DNA of 64,000 bases, taken from NCBI GenBank assembly GCA_021811185.1, contig JAJZPL010000012.1, positions 1 through 64,000 of the forward strand, read 5' to 3'. The stretch is from a bacterium. GTDB taxonomy: Bacteria > Elusimicrobiota > Elusimicrobia > Elusimicrobiales > UBA9959. The notes below the pieces were generated by a model that saw only the letters and a program-made list of their open reading frames with translations, was not told where the DNA came from and ran no database searches. The translations under genes were made by a program, and so were the position numbers. This document shows positions 39,943-48,644 of this stretch, piece after piece; the stretch's first letter is position 1, and every line of letters starts with the position of its first letter.

Positions 39943-40730
39943 AAGGGTTGTTGTCTGGCCAGCGTAAGGCGCAGCTCTTCGGTTTCAAGGTCGGCCAGGC
40001 TGTCGTAGGGCAGCAGGGTCAGAGGGCGGCCTTCCTGCATGGCCAGCAGGCAGGCGTTCCTGAACGCGGCCGGGGTGAAGGCCGAAAGCTCGGCGCACAG
40101 CAGCCGGAAATTCACCTGGCTGGAATAGGTTTTTTTCTCTTTCAGGCCGGAAAAGTCGAAAGCGGCGGAGTTAAGGCGCAGGCGCTCCTGGCCGCCCTTA
40201 AGCAGTATGTCCAGGTAGAAGGAAAGCTCCGAGGTCTTTACTTCTTTTTTTGTTTCCTTGGTTTTCCCCATGCCTATGGGAAGGCCTGTCGCCACCATTA
40301 TGCCGATGCGCACGGCCTGTTCCTGGGCGGAGGGGCCCTCGCTGCTTTTAACCGTCTTGAAGAAATCTTCTTTTATCGGGGCGGCGGCCAGGAGGGAAAC
40401 GTCCTCGGGGATAACAGCTGTGAGCTGGGCGCCCGTGCCGGTGAACAGCGCCCGGCCGTTCTCGAAGGCCACCTTTTTAACCGGCTGCGGTATGGGGAGT
40501 TTAGCCGGGCCGGGATCGGGCAGAGTAAGGGTTTTTATCCCGAGGCCGGCGCAGAGCGCGCCAAGTTCGGAGGCGCCCGCCTCGTCCAGGCCGGCGCCTA
40601 GGAGGCCCCAGCAATGCCGGGCTTTGATGGCGGCGCTGGTGGGGTCCGTTTTCAGGGAGGCGGCCATGACCCGCGCCAGCAGGGGCAGTTCGGGGAGTTT
40701 TTCACCGGCCGTTATCACGCAAAGAGGCAT
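39939..40730 (-). CDS. Unrecognised cytoplasmic protein
   Basis: A 263-residue protein without signal peptide or membrane helix. It seems to have two parts: an alpha/beta N-terminus (PLCVITAGEKLPELPLLARVMAASLK) and a C-terminal half with QERLRLNSAAFDFSGLKEKKTYSSQVNFRLLCAELSAFTPAAFRN. No motif identifies a family. It lies upstream of and overlaps the PH-like gene. Confidence 0.5.
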   Translation of the reverse strand: MPLCVITAGEKLPELPLLARVMAASLKTDPTSAAIKARHCWGLLGAGLDEAGASELGALCAGLGIKTLTLPDPGPAKLPIPQPVKKVAFENGRALFTGTGAQLTAVIPEDVSLLAAAPIKEDFFKTVKSSEGPSAQEQAVRIGIMVATGLPIGMGKTKETKKEVKTSELSFYLDILLKGGQERLRLNSAAFDFSGLKEKKTYSSQVNFRLLCAELSAFTPAAFRNACLLAMQEGRPLTLLPYDSLADLETEELRLTLARQQPL

Positions 40731-40792
40731 GCGGGTATTCTAACAAATAGCCGCCCGGTTTATTCCCGCAAGCCGCAGGCAGGGAGGACTTT

Positions 40793-40820
40793 TTGAATTG
40801 CCCCGTCCAAGATGTATAAT
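40793..40820 (+). promoter_or_regulatory. Sigma70-type promoter of the NfeD-protease gene
   Basis: TTGAAT (40793-40798), 16-bp spacer, TATAAT (40815-40820), 30 bp ahead of the ATG at 40851 that is preceded by GGAGAG. Confidence 0.75.
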
Positions 40821-40850
40821 GGGATTTGACGGGTAAGGCAGGAGAGCTTT

Positions 40851-42212
40851 ATGAAAACAAATAAAATCGCGGTAGCGGCGCTGGCGTTCTGCTGCGCCGG
40901 CGCGGTATTCGCCGGGCCGGCTGAAAAAGCGCGCAAAGCGGTCAAGCCGGCGAAGATCTACGAGGTTAAAAGGGTGCTTGTGGCGCCTTATTCCGGGGTG
41001 ATAACCCCCGCCGCCGCCGAGTTCATGTCGGACGCGGTGGCGAGCGTGAACGCGCCGGGCGGGGCGGATATGCTGGTGATCGCGCTGGATACCCCGGGCG
41101 GCCTGGATTCGTCCATGCGCGAGATCATCAAGAATATGCTGGCTTCCAAAAAACCGGTGGCGGTCTACGTCTCGCCGCAGGGCGCGCGCGCGGCTTCCGC
41201 CGGCGTGTTCATCTCCATGGCCTCGCCGCTGGTGGCGATGGCGCCGGGCACCAATATCGGCGCGGCGCACCCCGTGATGATCGGCGCTATGCCCGGCGGG
41301 CTAGGAGACAAGGACGGGGCGAAGAAGGACCCGATGGAGGCCAAGGTGCTTAACGACGCCTCGGCCTACATGCGGTCCATTACGCAGAAGACTGGCCGCA
41401 ACGTGGACTGGGCCGTGAACGCGGTCACCAAGAGCGTGTCCATCCCGGCGGAAGAAGCGGTAAAGCTCGGCGTGGCGGATTTTATAGCTTCCGACGTGAA
41501 CGACTTCCTGCTGAAGGCCAACGGTTTCAAGGCGGGGGATTTCGGCACGCTGAGCTGCGCGGCGCCGCAGGTTGAATATTTAAGGCAGACGCGGCGGCAG
41601 AAGTTCCTGGCCACGATCACGGACCCGAACATAGCGATGATCCTGATGAGCCTCGGCGCGGCCGGGCTGTTCATCGAACTGTACAACCCCGGGCTGATCC
41701 TGCCCGGAGTGGTGGGGGCGGTGAGCCTGGTGATGGGCTTCTACGCGTTCCAGACGCTGTCGGCCAACTTCGCGGGGCTGGCGCTGATCCTGCTGGGTTT
41801 CGTGTTCTTCATCGCGGAGATCAAGGTGGTGAGCTACGGGCTGCTTACGGTGGGCGGCGCGCTGTCCATCCTGCTGGGCGGGCTTATGCTGTTCGACCAG
41901 CCTTCCATGGGAGGTCTTTCCGTGTCTATGAGCATGCTTCTTTCTGCGATCGTCGGGCTTATCGCGGTGGTGGCGGCGTTGGCTTATATAGTGCTTAAAG
42001 CGCAGCTGCGCACCGTGGTTACGGGGATAGAAAGCCTTAAGGACAAGAAGGGCCTGGCCAAGACGGCGCTTACTCCGGCGGGCAAGGTGCTGGTGGAGGG
42101 GGAGCTTTGGGACGCGCACAGCGTTTCCGGCGACATCCCCGCCGGCGCCCAGGTGGCCGTCACGGCCGTGGAAGGCTTCAGGATCCGCGTCCGCGCGGTT
42201 AAGCCGGACTAG
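40851..42212 (+). CDS. NfeD-type membrane serine protease (ClpP-class)
   Basis: A 453-residue protein with a signal peptide and an N-terminal ClpP-class protease domain (~35-250). It shows IALDTPGGLDSSMREIIKNML and VSPQGARAASAGVFISMAS with the nucleophile Ser, and TNIGAAHPV; the catalytic Lys lies further on. Four transmembrane helices follow (~255-380), then a small C-terminal OB-fold NfeD domain (TALTPAGKVLVEGELWDAHSVSG). It resembles the STOPP-type 1510-N/NfeD1b proteases that cleave stomatin-like proteins, but no stomatin gene is adjacent. Downstream is a stem-loop (42229-42260) without a T-run. Confidence 0.9.
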   Translation: MKTNKIAVAALAFCCAGAVFAGPAEKARKAVKPAKIYEVKRVLVAPYSGVITPAAAEFMSDAVASVNAPGGADMLVIALDTPGGLDSSMREIIKNMLASKKPVAVYVSPQGARAASAGVFISMASPLVAMAPGTNIGAAHPVMIGAMPGGLGDKDGAKKDPMEAKVLNDASAYMRSITQKTGRNVDWAVNAVTKSVSIPAEEAVKLGVADFIASDVNDFLLKANGFKAGDFGTLSCAAPQVEYLRQTRRQKFLATITDPNIAMILMSLGAAGLFIELYNPGLILPGVVGAVSLVMGFYAFQTLSANFAGLALILLGFVFFIAEIKVVSYGLLTVGGALSILLGGLMLFDQPSMGGLSVSMSMLLSAIVGLIAVVAALAYIVLKAQLRTVVTGIESLKDKKGLAKTALTPAGKVLVEGELWDAHSVSGDIPAGAQVAVTAVEGFRIRVRAVKPD

Positions 42213-42322
42213 TTCAGGGCGGCTAAAGCGCTGCCGGGGAGTAAAACCCGGGGCGCAGCGGCTCGGGATGTCGGGTGCGGGGGGCTTTGCCAGGCGGGTT
42301 TAAAAGGGGCCGCGGTTCAAAA

Positions 42323-42709
42323 TTAAACTATTTCCTTGTTAATTACGGCGACTACTTTTTCCTTGATCGTGTCCACAGGGGAGAGTTTGGTCATGAATAC
42401 CTTCACATTGTGTTCCGTTCTCAACAGGCTCTCGGTCAGGCTGTTGTAGTCGCTGGCGGTAATTACGATTATGGGCACCTGCGCCGTTTCCCGGCAGGCC
42501 GCAAGTTTCCTGGAAAATTCTATCCCCGTCATGCCCGGCATGTTTACGTCCAGCAATATCAGGTCCGGCACGTTCAGTTTCGCTTTTTCAAATCCTTCAT
42601 TGCCGTTGAACGCGATATCCACATCGTAGTCCATTCCGAATATCCCGACTATCATATCTATAAAAGCCGTGTTATCGTCTACTACGAGTATTTTGTTCTT
42701 ATCAACCAT
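42323..42709 (-). CDS. Single-domain response regulator (island member 6)
   Basis: A 128-residue receiver with VVDDNTAF, LILLDVNMPGMTG and VFMTKLSP (Lys). It is last of six receivers read leftward from 45428. Its start overlaps the end of the preceding gene by 8 bp. No output domain and no kinase lie close by. Confidence 0.87.
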   Translation of the reverse strand: MVDKNKILVVDDNTAFIDMIVGIFGMDYDVDIAFNGNEGFEKAKLNVPDLILLDVNMPGMTGIEFSRKLAACRETAQVPIIVITASDYNSLTESLLRTEHNVKVFMTKLSPVDTIKEKVVAVINKEIV

Positions 42710-43079
42710 ATAAAACCTTTTTTACTGCCGCCAGGATGTCCATTATCGGCATAGTCTTGCTTAAAAATTGGCGGACATTCTTTTCCTGTTTGAAAAGGCC
42801 GGGCGTGCCGCTGTCCAGGTGGCTGCCGGTAAGCACTATAATCGGGATGCCGCTTGTGGCCTCGTCGGCAACGAGCATGCGGGACATTTCAATGCCGGAA
42901 ATATTCGGCATCATGACGTCCATGAGTATTATGTCGGGCAATATCTCGGAGGCTTTCTTCACGCCCTCGCGGCCGTCCGCCGCGGTAAAGACCTCGAAGT
43001 CGTCCTCAAGCGCGCATTGCAGCAGCTGGGCGAAATTCTGATTATCGTCCGCTACCAGTACTTTCTTCTTGTCCCCCAT
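42702..43079 (-). CDS. Single-domain response regulator (island member 5)
   Basis: A 125-residue receiver starting at ATG 43079, behind GAGGTG, rather than at the longer track start. It shows VADDNQNF, IILMDVMMPNISG and QFLSKTMP. It is similar to member 6 in sequence and probably a duplicate. Confidence 0.87.
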   Translation of the reverse strand: MGDKKKVLVADDNQNFAQLLQCALEDDFEVFTAADGREGVKKASEILPDIILMDVMMPNISGIEMSRMLVADEATSGIPIIVLTGSHLDSGTPGLFKQEKNVRQFLSKTMPIMDILAAVKKVLYG

Positions 43080-43142
43080 GAAACACCTCTTTTCCCCGCG
43101 TGCTGTCTCAATTACTCCAGCCCGCCTCACAGGTGTATTTTA

Positions 43143-43856
43143 TCATAACCAGGAGCGGATTATGGCCAGTACCGATATGGCCGCAACCGCATACCCCCAG
43201 TTCTTCAGCCTAAGCACTTCCTCTTCTATCCTTTTGAATTCAAGATAGTTCTTCTCGGTCCGCTGCTTTTCCTTCAGCAGGTCCCGGATGAATTCCTCAT
43301 AACGAAGATTCTTGAGTTTTAGCGAGTCTTCCAGCTGCGTGGTCTTAGCAATGCAATATTGCAGATCTTCGTTTATTTTTTCGCTGGTTTGCCTGCTCTG
43401 CGCCGAGGTTTGGGCTTCCGTCATATTCAATTCTTCCTTTTCAGGGACTGGGGGCGCTGCGTTTACCGGAATGGTATGCGGGGGTTCTTCGCGGAATAAC
43501 CCGTTTATTACGCATGTTATCTTGTCGCACGACGCACCCTTCTGGACTATGGCGTCCGCGCCGCTGAGTACGAACTGCAATTCCTCCGCCTTTATGTCGC
43601 GCGCGGTGAATATAAGGATCTTAGGCCGGTTCGTTATGTTTTCAGAGATCTTTTCCGCTACTTTATATCCGTTTATCCCCGGCGTATTCACGTCCAGGAT
43701 CAGAAGGTCGTATTTTGTCCTGCCAAGATTTTTAAAGATCTCGTCGCTGCACCTGGCGAATTCCACCTCGTGGCCGTTCTCGGTGAGCAGGCTGAAGAGA
43801 AGGGCGCGTATCCCCTCGTCGTCGTCGCTGGAGAGTATGCGTAATTTGCGGTTCAC
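43143..43856 (-). CDS. Receiver-coiled coil-transmembrane protein (island member 4)
   Basis: This 237-residue protein has an unusual order. An N-terminal receiver (SSDDDEGI, LLILDVNTPGING, AIVQKGASC) leads into a linker, then a long coiled coil (~145-215, SEKINEDLQYCIAKTTQLEDSLKLKNL) and a single hydrophobic helix at the very C-terminus (WGYAVAAISVLAIIRSWL). A tail-anchored receiver with coiled coil could gather phospho-signals at the membrane or dimerise. No similar named family is known to me. It is in the receiver operon. Confidence 0.85.
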   Translation of the reverse strand: MNRKLRILSSDDDEGIRALLFSLLTENGHEVEFARCSDEIFKNLGRTKYDLLILDVNTPGINGYKVAEKISENITNRPKILIFTARDIKAEELQFVLSGADAIVQKGASCDKITCVINGLFREEPPHTIPVNAAPPVPEKEELNMTEAQTSAQSRQTSEKINEDLQYCIAKTTQLEDSLKLKNLRYEEFIRDLLKEKQRTEKNYLEFKRIEEEVLRLKNWGYAVAAISVLAIIRSWL

Positions 43857-43876
43857 ATTGAGGCGTTCTGATCTGT

Positions 43877-44248
43877 CTATTTGGGGATCCTGCGTCCCAA
43901 GGCGACTATCCTGGCCAGAAATACCTCGGTGTCGAACGGTTTCGTCAGGTAATCGTCCGCGCCGTTCTCGTAGCCCGCTATCTGGTCTTCGGCCAACTGG
44001 CGTATGGTCAGCATAAGCACCGGCAGCCCCCGGTAAACCTCATTGTCCCGTATGTTGCGCAAAAGACCGAACCCGTCCAGTTCCGGCATGTTTACGTCGG
44101 TCACCACCATGTCCGCCCCGGCAAGCAGCAGCCTCTCCCACGCCAGAAGTCCGTTCGGCTCAGGCATAGGCGTGTGCCCCGCCTGCTGCAGAACCTCTGT
44201 AATGAGCGTTCTGAAATTGTCGTCGTCTTCCGCGATCAATATGCGCAT
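43877..44248 (-). CDS. Single-domain response regulator (island member 3)
   Basis: A 123-residue receiver with IAEDDDNF, DMVVTDVNMPELDG, VLMLTIRQ and DDYLTKPFD. All conserved positions are present. It lies 18 bp after member 2 and 20 bp before member 4. Confidence 0.9.
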   Translation of the reverse strand: MRILIAEDDDNFRTLITEVLQQAGHTPMPEPNGLLAWERLLLAGADMVVTDVNMPELDGFGLLRNIRDNEVYRGLPVLMLTIRQLAEDQIAGYENGADDYLTKPFDTEVFLARIVALGRRIPK

Positions 44249-44266
44249 ATTATAGTCGCCTTCCGG

Positions 44267-44704
44267 TCAGGCCGGCTCCGGTATGTCCCTGAAAACCGTT
44301 CCCGGCCCCACTATTCCGGGCCGCAGCGCGGCCTCTATCTTCCCGAGGAGGTTGGTGAAATCCGCCGGTTTCTGCTCCAGCAGCATGAAATTGTGCTTAA
44401 CTTTTAAACTTACCTCTTCAGCGTGGTTCAGGCTGGCCCCTGTCAGCATTATGACCGGGATGTCCCGGGTGCCCGCGTCCGCGCAGAGCGCGTCCATGAC
44501 TTCCAGCCCGGTCATGTCGGGCATTCTCAGGTCCAGCAGTATAATGTCCGGACGGAGCTGCGCCGCTTTTTTCAAGCCATCCCTGCCGTTCCCGGCCACG
44601 TCAACCTTGTGGCCGCCTACTAAAGTGAAAAATCTCGCCACTACCTGGTTGCAGCTCGAGTCGTCGTCGATGCTGAGTATCCTTAATTTTTTTTTATTTC
44701 CCAT
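44267..44704 (-). CDS. Single-domain response regulator (island member 2)
   Basis: A 145-residue receiver with SIDDDSSC, IILLDLRMPDMTG and VIMLTGASL. The usual Lys region reads FMLLEQKPADF, so the Lys is displaced by about one residue. The C-terminal ~20 residues extend past the domain. It starts 1 bp after the OmpR-like gene ends. Confidence 0.87.
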   Translation of the reverse strand: MGNKKKLRILSIDDDSSCNQVVARFFTLVGGHKVDVAGNGRDGLKKAAQLRPDIILLDLRMPDMTGLEVMDALCADAGTRDIPVIMLTGASLNHAEEVSLKVKHNFMLLEQKPADFTNLLGKIEAALRPGIVGPGTVFRDIPEPA

Positions 44705-44705
44705 G

Positions 44706-45428
44706 TTAAGGCGTGTCGTTCCCGGTAAACATATACCCCGCCCCGTACACGGTCTTTATCCGTTTGCCGTACGCCCCAAGTTTGCGTCTTAACGATTCAA
44801 TATGTTTGTCTATACACTCGGAGTACACGCCGTCTCCCCCGTCACCCCAGAGTTTTTCCAATATGCGTTCCCTTGTCAGCACCGTTCTTTCGTGCCGGAC
44901 AAGCATCGAAAGGATGTCGAATTCCTTCACCGTAAGGTTTGTGAGTTCCGTATCTTTCCCGGTCCTGGCCGCTATCTTCACCGCGCGCCTGTCGCGGTCT
45001 ATTTCTATGTCGCCGCAGCTCGACGCAAGTCTTGCTGCTTTTTCGGCTATTTGCGGCATAATTCTCCTCATGTGCGCCTTCAGTTTCGCCACCAGGATGC
45101 GTTCGTCGAGATTCTTGTAAACGAAGTCATCCGCCCCTGCTTCAAGGAAGGCGGCTATCTGCCTGTTCGATATCTTTTGCGGGTCCCCGAAAACTATGAT
45201 GGAGACCGGCTGGCGGGTTTTAAGTATGGATCTCAGGTCTTCCTGAACGCGGCAGTCCGGAGAGCCTATTTCAACAAGATCGAACTCGGCGCGTTTAACG
45301 CAGTTAGCTTCTCCGGCGGGGCAGCAGTCGGCGGTGGTTACCGGCCAGCCTTCTTTCTGGAAAGCATTCAGCCAGCGTCCGGATATCGTCCTGTCATTGG
45401 AGATTATGTGAAAGGTAAGTGCGCCCAT
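44706..45428 (-). CDS. OmpR-type regulator with degenerate receiver (island member 1)
   Basis: A 240-residue protein. The N-terminal receiver-like part has lost key residues: the acidic pocket is ISNDRT, and the phospho-Asp is replaced (FDLVEIGSPD), though VYKNLDE keeps the Lys. The C-terminal winged helix (~150-235) is intact: LTNLTVKEFDILSMLVRHERTVLTRERILEKLW, then ECIDKHIESLRRKLG and VYGAGYMF. It probably binds DNA without phosphorylation. It is first of the leftward receiver operon and faces away from the OmpR gene at 45800. Confidence 0.88.
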   Translation of the reverse strand: MGALTFHIISNDRTISGRWLNAFQKEGWPVTTADCCPAGEANCVKRAEFDLVEIGSPDCRVQEDLRSILKTRQPVSIIVFGDPQKISNRQIAAFLEAGADDFVYKNLDERILVAKLKAHMRRIMPQIAEKAARLASSCGDIEIDRDRRAVKIAARTGKDTELTNLTVKEFDILSMLVRHERTVLTRERILEKLWGDGGDGVYSECIDKHIESLRRKLGAYGKRIKTVYGAGYMFTGNDTP

Positions 45429-45799
45429 TTGTGTCGTATGGTATATTCTACGGAACGCCTCCGGGCCGGTCCAATCAATTTATTCTTAAGATGCAGGCCC
45501 GTTCCGCCGCGGCTCTCCTCCGCTGGTTCGCCCCTTCGTCAGGAAAGAGCAATCTTGATACTACAACTAAACTTCTCAATGGAGAATGAGGCTAAATGCC
45601 TGCCCCCGCGGCCCTTTCGGCTTACGGAAAACAAAGCCCTGAAAACGCGGAATTGGTGACCCTGCGGGTCCTATTGTCGGCAACCGGACAGGTTTTGCTT
45701 CGGGATGCGGGAAAAAGATTTGTGTATAATAAGGAGCGTTAATGGCTAGGCGCTTCTTTCTGCGACGCCCGGGGGAACCAATAAATTACGGAGAGTTTT
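45429..45799. promoter_or_regulatory. Divergent control region of the receiver island
   Basis: This 371-bp gap between two outward-reading regulators has no ORF worth calling. It holds a 5-bp hairpin GACCC-TGC-GGGTC and a second one, GTCGG-CAA-CCGGAC, near 45656-45693, TATAAT at 45725-45730 and GGCG..CGCC arms near 45750-45768. No riboswitch consensus was found in it. It may contain promoters for both directions. Confidence 0.45.
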
Positions 45800-46486
45800 A
45801 TGAACAGCGGTATTTTAATTGTGGAAGACCACAAAGAAACCTGCGAATTGCTGAAGGCCGCACTGGATGACGCGGGTTTTAAAAGTAATTCTTTCGGCAC
45901 CGTTAAAGCCGCCATGGAGTTCCTGGGCGGCCAGCGCCCCTGCCTTGTTATCCTGGATATGCACCTGCCCGACGGGCACGGTCTTGAGGTCTGCCGCTGG
46001 CTCAGGAATAACGACAGGCTGGCGAATATCCCTATAATCGCCCTTACGGGCCAGGACGAACTGCACCACAAAAAGAAAGGTTTTTCCGCGGGCGTTGACC
46101 AGTACCTGACCAAGCCCATAATAATGGACGAGCTGGTTATGTGGGTTAAGGCGCTGTTGAGGCGGGTGGATATGGATAAGAGCGGGGGGGCGTTCTTAAC
46201 GGTAAACGGCCTGCAGCTGGATATTAACGCGCAGATCGTGAAGTATAAAAATAAACCGGTGGAAAATCTTACCCGCAGGGAGTTCGAACTGCTCTACGCC
46301 CTCGCGAAAAACAGCCCGAAGATAATGTCGCGGAAGGAGATCCTTTCGTCGATCTGGCGCACCGTCTCTGTCGAGAACCTTGTCGATACGCACCTGTTCA
46401 ACCTGCGCAACAAACTGCCGCCCGAACTCGCGGAGAAGATCCAGTCGGTTCCCGGCAAGGGGTTCAGATATTTCGATAAAGAGTAA
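45800..46486 (+). CDS. OmpR-family response regulator
   Basis: A 228-residue two-domain regulator. The receiver has IVEDHKET, LVILDMHLPDGHG with the phospho-Asp, IALTGQDE and QYLTKPIIM. The winged helix has VENLTRREFELLYALAKNSPKIMSRKEILSSIW, then LVDTHLFNLRNKLP and VPGKGFRYF. GGAGAG precedes the ATG. Unlike its divergent partner at 44706 it keeps all phosphorylation residues. No kinase is in the window. Confidence 0.92.
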   Translation: MNSGILIVEDHKETCELLKAALDDAGFKSNSFGTVKAAMEFLGGQRPCLVILDMHLPDGHGLEVCRWLRNNDRLANIPIIALTGQDELHHKKKGFSAGVDQYLTKPIIMDELVMWVKALLRRVDMDKSGGAFLTVNGLQLDINAQIVKYKNKPVENLTRREFELLYALAKNSPKIMSRKEILSSIWRTVSVENLVDTHLFNLRNKLPPELAEKIQSVPGKGFRYFDKE

Positions 46487-46497
46487 GACGAGAAGCT

Positions 46498-47349
46498 CTA
46501 AAAGTCGCGCAGTTTGACTATTCGCGCTTCTACGGCGTAGATCGCCGATTTAGCCGTTCTCTCGGTAACCGCATAGGAGTGAGCCGTAGAGAGGCTCATC
46601 CCCATGATCGGAAAAAAACCGCAAAGCGCGTCCGCGTCGGCCCTTATTATGCCCCTGCGCATCCAGGCATTGGAGCCCGCGGCTACAAGTTCTTCCTGAT
46701 ACTTCAAAAGCTTCCCTATCATTTCCTGCACGCTGGCGGTCAAATGCGGGTACTCCGCCATTTCCGCCGCCAGCGGGCATTTGTACTGTCCGTCTTTGGC
46801 TTTTTTAAATATTTTTACTTCCGCCAGCGATCTTACGGCTTTTTCCGCGGCTTTTTCCGTAAGCCCCGCAGCGGAGGCAAGCTTTCCGGCTGACCAGGTT
46901 CCCGTGTCGTTCGACATGGCCAGGAAGCCGAGATAATTGTCGCGGCTTTCGGAAATTACAGCCAGCTGCTTCGGGGTTATATAATACTTCTTGCCGGCCA
47001 GGGCTTTTTTCATGGCCTTATGCATAGGGGGCATTACGGCCGGTTCATGCCTGACCGCCAGCATAGGCTCCAGAACATCCTTGAACGTTTCCTCTCCCGC
47101 CATGGTTTTCAGCCAGGCCTTCACAAGTTCGTCGGCCGCGGAACTTTTGGGGATCACGCGCAGGCCGAAAAGCAGGCCTTTCAGCCTGCCGCATACGGGC
47201 AGATTTTTCCCCTGCTCTATGGCAAGGTATTTCCGGTAGGAGATCTTCAGTACCGGGGCGCCGCCGTTATCATGGTAAAAGCGGTAGGCGGTCGGAAATC
47301 CGGCTTCTTTTCTAAGCTTTGTAAGTGTTTCTGAAAATATTGTCCCCAT
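46498..47349 (-). CDS. Helix-turn-helix protein of unknown family
   Basis: I start at ATG 47349, with AAGGGA four bases ahead, giving 283 residues. The N-terminal ~60 look XRE-like (FSETLTKLRKEAGFPTAYRFYHDNGG, then ISYRKYLAIEQGKNLP). Residues ~150-190 form a winged helix (WSAGKLASAAGLTEKAAEKAVRSLAEVKIFKKAKDGQY). The double-HTH layout, and a C-terminal helical domain, is similar to TIGR02147-type regulators of Fibrobacter and relatives, but I am not sure. It is divergent from the secreted-protein array that begins at 47505 and might control it. Confidence 0.65.
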   Translation of the reverse strand: MGTIFSETLTKLRKEAGFPTAYRFYHDNGGAPVLKISYRKYLAIEQGKNLPVCGRLKGLLFGLRVIPKSSAADELVKAWLKTMAGEETFKDVLEPMLAVRHEPAVMPPMHKAMKKALAGKKYYITPKQLAVISESRDNYLGFLAMSNDTGTWSAGKLASAAGLTEKAAEKAVRSLAEVKIFKKAKDGQYKCPLAAEMAEYPHLTASVQEMIGKLLKYQEELVAAGSNAWMRRGIIRADADALCGFFPIMGMSLSTAHSYAVTERTAKSAIYAVEARIVKLRDF

Positions 47350-47504
47350 AGTCCCTTCCACCCTTTTCCCCCCGGAATTCACTGGTATTATGTTACCAAA
47401 AACCCGGTTCCGTCCGCTCTAAAGTTTTTAGATCTTAACCGCTTCGTGATTTCTTCGGGATTCGGAAGCCGGCGCTCCCTATAATATCATAGGTGGAAAC
47501 TTTA

Positions 47505-48617
47505 ATGAGCCTCTACAGCCTGAAAAAATCTAATTCCAAGCCGCGCCGCATTGGCCGCGCCTTCCCTTTTTTTGTTTTTTTATCCGCATTCATCTTAGCC
47601 CCCCGGCCCGTCGTCGCTTTAGTGTCCGGCGCCGGCGAATATCAGCTGGAGTCTTCCGTGCGCGACAGCGGCGGCGGGGGGATACTTACGGGCGGGGAAT
47701 ACGTCTCAAGGGCTTCCGTCGGGCAGAACCTGTCCCCCCAGGGTTCCGGGGCGTCCGTTTCCGGCGCTTACGTCAACCGGGCCGGTTTCTACGATCCCCC
47801 GCATTTGTCTTTTCAGAAGGGGCTGCCCTCCGTTATCTCGTTCAATTCCGGTTCGTCCAGCCTCACCCTGCCGCCAGGGTCCGTGGATAAAGAAACCTTC
47901 GATATCACTCTTAATAAAAATCCCATGTCCGCCCCTATGTCCGTAGACCCGGAGATAATAAATTCCGCCAACAGCAAAATGGAGCAGAACGAAGGCGTCT
48001 GGGCCCGCCTGTTCCCTGGCAACATCACCGAAATGTCCCTTTTCGACGAGCAGGACGCCTGGGCGCGCCCGTTCGCTAAAAGCGGGCTCCTCTGCATGCG
48101 CTATAAGGACGACAATAACGACGGCGTCCTTGACGGCTCTAATCCGCCGGTAAGGGCTGATACGGTAAAGACCTGGGCGCTGGACGAGGCGCTCTCCATG
48201 TGGACAAAGCTTCCCGGCGCCGATACCGACTCGGTTTCTAAAACCGTTACCGTGCCTTTCGGGGGCCCAGGGGTTTATGCCCTGCTTGGCATGGTCGACG
48301 AATCCGTTAAGGACATATACGCTTTCCCCGTGCCGTTCCGGCCTAACGGGCCCAATGCCGGTTCCGGGGCCGGCCAGACGGGCGTGGAATCGGACGGGAT
48401 AATATTCACTAATATCCCGCAGACCGGGGATATAGAGATTTATACCACAGACGGGCGCCTGGTGCGGAAACTCCCCATTCCCGCGGGCCTCGTGATCCCC
48501 AAGCTTAAGTGGGACGTGCGCACCGCCGGCGGAGAAAGGGCCGCCAGCGGCGTTTATCTCTGGCGCGTAGTTTCCGGGTCGAACTCGAAAACCGGCAAAC
48601 TAATGGTGATTTGGTAA
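47505..48617 (+). CDS. Secreted protein with FlgD/sorting-like C-terminus
   Basis: The ATG at 47505 is followed by a signal sequence (FPFFVFLSAFILAPRPVVAL), giving 370 residues. The front part contains a Gly/Ser-rich beta segment (YQLESSVRDSGGGGILTGGEY). A middle domain has LPPGSVDKETFDITLNK, like ZU5-type beta domains. The C-terminal ~90 residues, VYAFPVPFRPNG and then IEIYTTDGRLVRKL..WDVRTAGGERAASGVYLWRVV, match the FlgD-Ig/T9SS-like fold found on surface proteins. No enzyme motif is seen. It heads the surface-protein array. Confidence 0.7.
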   Translation: MSLYSLKKSNSKPRRIGRAFPFFVFLSAFILAPRPVVALVSGAGEYQLESSVRDSGGGGILTGGEYVSRASVGQNLSPQGSGASVSGAYVNRAGFYDPPHLSFQKGLPSVISFNSGSSSLTLPPGSVDKETFDITLNKNPMSAPMSVDPEIINSANSKMEQNEGVWARLFPGNITEMSLFDEQDAWARPFAKSGLLCMRYKDDNNDGVLDGSNPPVRADTVKTWALDEALSMWTKLPGADTDSVSKTVTVPFGGPGVYALLGMVDESVKDIYAFPVPFRPNGPNAGSGAGQTGVESDGIIFTNIPQTGDIEIYTTDGRLVRKLPIPAGLVIPKLKWDVRTAGGERAASGVYLWRVVSGSNSKTGKLMVIW

Positions 48618-48644
48618 GTGCGGTTAATCGGTTAAGGAGGAAGT

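Noticed and set aside
45656-45780. Possible c-di-GMP riboswitch before the OmpR-type gene
   Set aside because: Small hairpins are present but the conserved GEMM positions do not line up.
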